From NCBI GenBank assembly GCA_017390125.1, contig JAFPCT010000062.1, positions 1 through 9,752 of the forward strand: a stretch of DNA of 9,752 nt, written 5' to 3'. Origin of the DNA: Treponema sp. (GTDB lineage Bacteria > Spirochaetota > Spirochaetia > Treponematales > Treponemataceae). The translations under genes were made by a program, and so were the position numbers. Below are positions 6,160-9,752 of this stretch, in pieces; the stretch's first letter is position 1; each line of letters starts with the position of its first letter. The notes below the pieces were generated by a model, which did no database searches, was not told where the DNA came from, and worked only from the letters and a program-made list of their open reading frames with translations.

Positions 6160-9100
6160 CTAAATAAGCTCTGCCTTAATGCGCTTTCTCAGCTTGTCAA
6201 TTTTATCAGTATGATTTCGGGAATCTTTCCAGATCTGTTCCATGATCTCATCAGCTCCTGCAAAATCATAGGCATTGTATCTGTTCAGCGCTTCCTGATA
6301 TTTTTCGTTAACTTCAAAAGTAACGTTCACAACCTGTGAATCCAGTTTAACACGAATCCTGTTTTTTAGCGACTTTGCATCTGTATTTCCGCTGAATTTT
6401 GCAAGGGCCAGGTCAGCTTTTGCCATAGCCTGCTTCAAAAGAGCCTGATTGCTTCCCGCCCTGCTGAAAATATCCCTTGATTCTGCAAGCAGGGCTGCAG
6501 ATTCAGACTTACTGTTGTCCGTCACGAGGACTTTAATTCCTATTTCATACTCTATTTCAAGAATAAGAGCCTTAAGCCCCGGATAAGAAGGATTCATTTC
6601 CGCAAGGTCCTTGAGCTGGCTGTAAACTTCAAGCTGTTTATCTTTTTTCTTGTAGTCAAGTTTTGCCTGCTCCACCTGGGTCTTGAACCTTTCCTCAAAA
6701 CGCTTCGGATCCTGGAACTGCTGGATCTTCAGGCGAAGGATGTTCGCGTCCTTGTTTTTAGGCGCAATGGATTTAAGCTCATCAAGCTTAAGCAGGGCCT
6801 TTGAAAATTCTGCGTCGGAATCAGAAGTCTTGCCTTTCTTTGAAAGGTCAACAGCTTTATCGTAATTCTGGGTTGCAATACTCAGGATCTGAGAAATCTC
6901 ACTTACCTTGTCCGTAGGGTAACGTCCGTTGTTTGCCTGCAATGCAATTTCTACAATGGCGCTCAGGTTCGAAATTTCACCGTTGTCAATTTCAGGGAAC
7001 ACAACATTCCACCTTTCTCTGGCACGGTTAAGCAGATCCTGGGCTCCGCCGTAATTGTCATTGCGGTACTCAAGGTCAGCTTTTGCAATAAGAGAGTCGA
7101 CCTCATCAAAGATGTAAACTTTCTGCCGGTCCTTGATATCTGTAAGCAAAGTTGTAACGGCCTCAGAGCTGGAACGGCTGAAAGCTTCGTCGTAGTTATC
7201 CTTAAGGGCTTCGATATAGTAATCGCTTGCCTTGTATGCCTGGTCAGTAGCGCGGTCAAAGTTTTCCTTCGAAAGGGACTTCCTGGAATCCTTCATAGAT
7301 TCATCACCCTTCCGTTTGTTGGCCTCAGACCGTCTTACAAGCTTTTCTGCAGTAACGAGAGTCTTCTGGGAAGCAATAACAACATTATCAAGGCGGACAA
7401 TGGATTGTGCAATTGAAGCCGAATAGTTTTCATATGCCGGAGAATAGGAACTTTCGATTTTCTTCTGGCCGTCAACAAGAACTTTCCTTGCCTTCGCAAT
7501 GAACGTAGCAAGCTCTCCTGTCTGAACAAAAGCCTTCTGTGAATAGCGCCTTGAATTTCCGGAAGAAGGATCTCCATTAACAAGTTTTCCGATATAGTCA
7601 GCTTCCTTTTCTGCCCGGGAAACATACAGGTTTCCGCAGTCTGCATAATGTTTTGCAAGCAGTACATAAATTGCAGAAAGGCTTTCGTCCGCATAGGAAT
7701 TTACAGTCTCCTCATAATCCATTGAAGTCTGCTCAATTTTATTCCAGAGTAATATCTCATCCTTTATGACAATACCGGCGGTCTGTGCAGCCCCCTGTGG
7801 ACTCTGAAAATCAGAGGAAAGCCTCTCCTTGTACAGGGAACCCCAGTTCGATTTTCTGTAGGAATTCTTCTCAATGCTTTTTCTGATCCCGTCAATGGCA
7901 ACAACAGAGCTGAGCATGTCTGCTGAAAAAGAAGAGCCGGAAAGCTCCTCATCAGCCTTGTTTTTTCTGTCCAGTACAGAAAGGGCCTTTTCCTTGCAGG
8001 CAGAGATTTCCAGAACATCAGAAATGATCTTTTCAGTATCAGAGACAAGCCCGTCGACATAATCTACAGATATGTTGTAATTCGGATATTTCGGACGGAA
8101 TTTTTTGCCGTCGTCTGTCTTTAAAAGCGAATAAAGGCCGTTGACAGCTTTTGCGTAATTTGCAAACTTGCTTATCTTCAGGAGAAGGGACTTGTCAGGC
8201 AGAGAGCCCAGAGCCTTGAACCTGGCTACAGAATTCGAATCGGAAAACCGCTCTGCAAGGGCATTGATTTCTTTTGCGGTACAGGACTTCATTTTTTCAA
8301 CGGCAACATTCCATTCTGCATCCATCGCGCCAAGAATGCCGCGGTTTGGATCAGTAAATTCTTTCCAGCCGTAAACGCATCCCACTGCAAGAGCCGGATA
8401 TTCACTTCCGTGCCTGAGGAAAAGGTCTTCTTCCGAGCTTGAGTGTTTTGATGCCCTGCCTTTAAGCGAAAGGGCTTCCTGCTCGTAATTTTTAAGCGCC
8501 ACGCCGCAGTCATTCACCTCATTGCGAATTTTTGAAAAATCAGTAAACACCGTGCGCACCGTCGCAAGACAAGCATCAATCTGAGCCTCATTTCCTTTGC
8601 TCACTGCAGAAACATAGGCCTGGACTGCGCTCTCCAGTTTTGACTCAGCCTGATCAAGCTGCTGCGTAAGAGAGTAAAGCCTTTCAATCTGAGCTTCTGT
8701 CCTGGAAACGATTTCTTCGCCGCTGTAATTCAGGCTGAAATTTTCCTTAAGGATTTTGAATCCCTCAAAGGCTTTTTTCCCGGCTTCCGCATATTTTTTC
8801 TCTGCAATCAGAGTTTTTGTCCTGTTTTGGATTGAACTGTACTTGTACATCGAAACCAGATAGTTCGTATCTTCAATCACTTTAAGCCGGCTGTCCGCCG
8901 GATTTCGCTCAATCTTAAGGATCCGGTCAGTAATTTCCTTCAGCTCTTCTTCCTTGCCTTCCTCACCGTTTTTAATAACGTTCATGAGGTAATTTACGCT
9001 GTCAGTGTAGATGTCCCGTTCCTTCATGATTCTTGAAATTCTTGCCTGAACTGCATCAAACTGCTCTGGATAAGCTGCGAAATATTTGTTAAGTTCCTCT

Positions 9101-9252
9101 ATAGCACGAGTAAAATCTTTCTTGTCTTCAGTCTGTATAAGCTCATCAATTTCGTTTAAAGAAAGAACTCCCTCAACAAGTTTTTTTTCCTTGCCAAAAC
9201 AACAAAAAGAGGAGAACAATATTATTGTCAAAAACAATGTTTTTTTAAACAT
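6160..9252 (-). CDS. Exported helical TPR-like repeat protein (1030 aa)
   Basis: A large, almost wholly helical protein with an N-terminal signal peptide (MFKKTLFLTIILFSSFCCFG, likely cut near residue 20), so probably periplasmic or envelope-associated. TPR-like helix pairs are clearest towards the C-terminus: DSLIAKADLEYRNDNYGGAQ and following (719-748), a unit around 796-835 (YDKAVDLSKKGKTSDSDAEF), and EKYQEALNRYNAYDFAGADE (983-1002). An N-terminal unit around 46-65 and another at 145-170 are weaker. Such proteins are scaffolds; no catalytic motif is visible. The ATG at 9252 has an AGGA close by (GTAGGAAAATG), a tight but usable spacing. The stop TAG (6162-6160) is followed after one base by the phosphatase ATG, so the two are an operon and may be physical partners in the envelope. 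I cannot name a specific family. It carries a GKKFRPKYPNY segment (382-392) that is echoed in the phosphatase. Confidence 0.85.
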   Translation of the reverse strand: MFKKTLFLTIILFSSFCCFGKEKKLVEGVLSLNEIDELIQTEDKKDFTRAIEELNKYFAAYPEQFDAVQARISRIMKERDIYTDSVNYLMNVIKNGEEGKEEELKEITDRILKIERNPADSRLKVIEDTNYLVSMYKYSSIQNRTKTLIAEKKYAEAGKKAFEGFKILKENFSLNYSGEEIVSRTEAQIERLYSLTQQLDQAESKLESAVQAYVSAVSKGNEAQIDACLATVRTVFTDFSKIRNEVNDCGVALKNYEQEALSLKGRASKHSSSEEDLFLRHGSEYPALAVGCVYGWKEFTDPNRGILGAMDAEWNVAVEKMKSCTAKEINALAERFSDSNSVARFKALGSLPDKSLLLKISKFANYAKAVNGLYSLLKTDDGKKFRPKYPNYNISVDYVDGLVSDTEKIISDVLEISACKEKALSVLDRKNKADEELSGSSFSADMLSSVVAIDGIRKSIEKNSYRKSNWGSLYKERLSSDFQSPQGAAQTAGIVIKDEILLWNKIEQTSMDYEETVNSYADESLSAIYVLLAKHYADCGNLYVSRAEKEADYIGKLVNGDPSSGNSRRYSQKAFVQTGELATFIAKARKVLVDGQKKIESSYSPAYENYSASIAQSIVRLDNVVIASQKTLVTAEKLVRRSEANKRKGDESMKDSRKSLSKENFDRATDQAYKASDYYIEALKDNYDEAFSRSSSEAVTTLLTDIKDRQKVYIFDEVDSLIAKADLEYRNDNYGGAQDLLNRARERWNVVFPEIDNGEISNLSAIVEIALQANNGRYPTDKVSEISQILSIATQNYDKAVDLSKKGKTSDSDAEFSKALLKLDELKSIAPKNKDANILRLKIQQFQDPKRFEERFKTQVEQAKLDYKKKDKQLEVYSQLKDLAEMNPSYPGLKALILEIEYEIGIKVLVTDNSKSESAALLAESRDIFSRAGSNQALLKQAMAKADLALAKFSGNTDAKSLKNRIRVKLDSQVVNVTFEVNEKYQEALNRYNAYDFAGADEIMEQIWKDSRNHTDKIDKLRKRIKAELI

Positions 9253-9326
9253 TTTCCTACTTCTACTTTCGGTAGATTACCATATAGAATATAGGAAATA
9301 AAGCCGAAATTAAATAAGCAGACAGT
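9253..9326 (+). promoter_or_regulatory. Divergent intergenic region (promoters for both directions)
   Basis: These 74 bases must hold the start signals of the minus-strand TPR/phosphatase operon and the plus-strand UPF0164 gene. An AT-rich, nearly symmetrical block TATAGAATATA (9283-9293) offers -10-like hexamers both ways: TAGAAT (9285-9290) rightward and TATATT (9293-9288) leftward. I found no convincing -35 for either. In the leftward leader, UCUAC (9276-9272) can pair with GUAGA (9266-9262) around CGAAA, a small hairpin next to the TPR-gene ribosome-binding site. Strand is given as plus only by convention. Confidence 0.35.
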
Positions 9327-9752
9327 ATGAATTCGCCAATTAGGAAACTTTTTTGTTTTTTTCTCATAGCCGCCGGAGCAGGCTCAGTATCCGCACTGGA
9401 TTTAACTGACCTTACAGACTCCCTTGCAGGAACATTCCTTGAGCTTGCCGGAGACAACGAAGGAACAACAGGTTTCCGCTCGCTTCTCATTCCACAGGGC
9501 GGCCGCTCAGAAAGTTTGGGCGGAGCATTTACCGGATTATGCGATGACGTAAGCTACATTGACTACAACCCAGCCGCTTCTGCCATACTCGAACAGTCAG
9601 AGATAGCCCTTTTCCATAATGCCTGGATTGCAGATTCTGCCATGGAAACCATTGCAGCAACAACCCGGTTCAACAATCTTGGAATAGGCGGAAAAATCAG
9701 CTGCTTTTACGTTCCTTTTTCAGAATACGACGCCTTCGGCTCAAAAAGCAGA
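9327..9752 (+). CDS. UPF0164-family (FadL/PorV-like) outer-membrane protein, N-terminal 142 residues
   Basis: The frame is open from ATG 9327 to the window edge, so the gene is cut by the window. A typical signal peptide (MNSPIRKLFCFFLIAAGAGS, continuing VSA) is probably cleaved after A23. The mature start is LDLTDLTDSLAGTFLELAGD, followed by GTTGFRSLLIPQGGRSESLG and GAFTGLCDDVSYIDYNPAAS. I recognise this as the pattern of the treponemal UPF0164 proteins, related to FadL/PorV outer-membrane beta-barrels; this is from memory. The expected role is outer-membrane transport or a barrel scaffold; the substrate is unknown. An in-frame TAA at 9315-9317 rules out upstream ATG starts. No good Shine-Dalgarno precedes the ATG, so initiation may be weak or rely on an unusual leader. 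The gene is divergent from the TPR/phosphatase operon across 74 bp and may share regulation with it. Confidence 0.8.
   Translation, partial: MNSPIRKLFCFFLIAAGAGSVSALDLTDLTDSLAGTFLELAGDNEGTTGFRSLLIPQGGRSESLGGAFTGLCDDVSYIDYNPAASAILEQSEIALFHNAWIADSAMETIAATTRFNNLGIGGKISCFYVPFSEYDAFGSKSR

Noticed and set aside
9193..9252. Lipoprotein signal (Cys17/Cys18) in the TPR-like protein.
   Set aside because: The residues before the cysteines (SSF-C, SFC-C) do not fit a lipobox, which wants a small residue at -1. A type I signal peptide ending at FG is more likely, though spirochaete lipoboxes are lax.

Overview
The window reads as spirochaete DNA, most likely from a Treponema of intermediate GC content. 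The strongest pointer is the rightward gene at the right edge. It has the signal peptide and the 'GNEGTTGF…GGRSESLGGAFTGLCDD…NPAAS' type N-terminus of the UPF0164 (FadL/PorV-like outer-membrane) family, which I know mainly from treponemes. A periplasmic TPR-like protein and a giant RsbU/SpoIIE-type sensor phosphatase next to it fit the same group. The assignment rests on remembered family patterns, not on a search.

Layout. Almost everything is on the minus strand. From right to left: a 1030-residue exported helical/TPR-like protein (9252-6160); one base later a 1565-residue membrane sensor phosphatase (6158-1461); a 115-residue cytoplasmic helical protein with its own promoter-like sequence (1367-1020); and the first 314 codons of clpB (942-1, running off the left edge). 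A 74-bp gap at 9253-9326 separates this block from the plus-strand UPF0164 gene (9327 to the right edge). No gene-free stretch exceeds 100 bases. I saw no mobile elements, CRISPR arrays, tRNAs or rRNAs.

How the genes work together. The exported TPR-like protein and the sensor phosphatase are almost certainly co-translated (TAG-A-ATG junction, no good Shine-Dalgarno for the second). The phosphatase has a sialidase-like propeller, several Ig-like modules, a second extracytoplasmic domain, a HAMP and a complete PP2C/SpoIIE active site. It is built to turn an envelope or extracellular signal into dephosphorylation of a cytoplasmic target, by family precedent an anti-sigma-antagonist (STAS) protein, which is not encoded here.

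The most striking non-coding feature is just upstream of clpB. The mRNA can form a nearly continuous 21-pair hairpin. Thirteen perfect pairs bury the AUG, a UUUU run faces the GAGG of the Shine-Dalgarno, and CAAC pairs with GUUG. This is the logic of a fourU-type RNA thermometer on a heat-shock chaperone gene. A competing reading is that the two arms are two copies of a DNA operator, TAATC-N3-GATTA.
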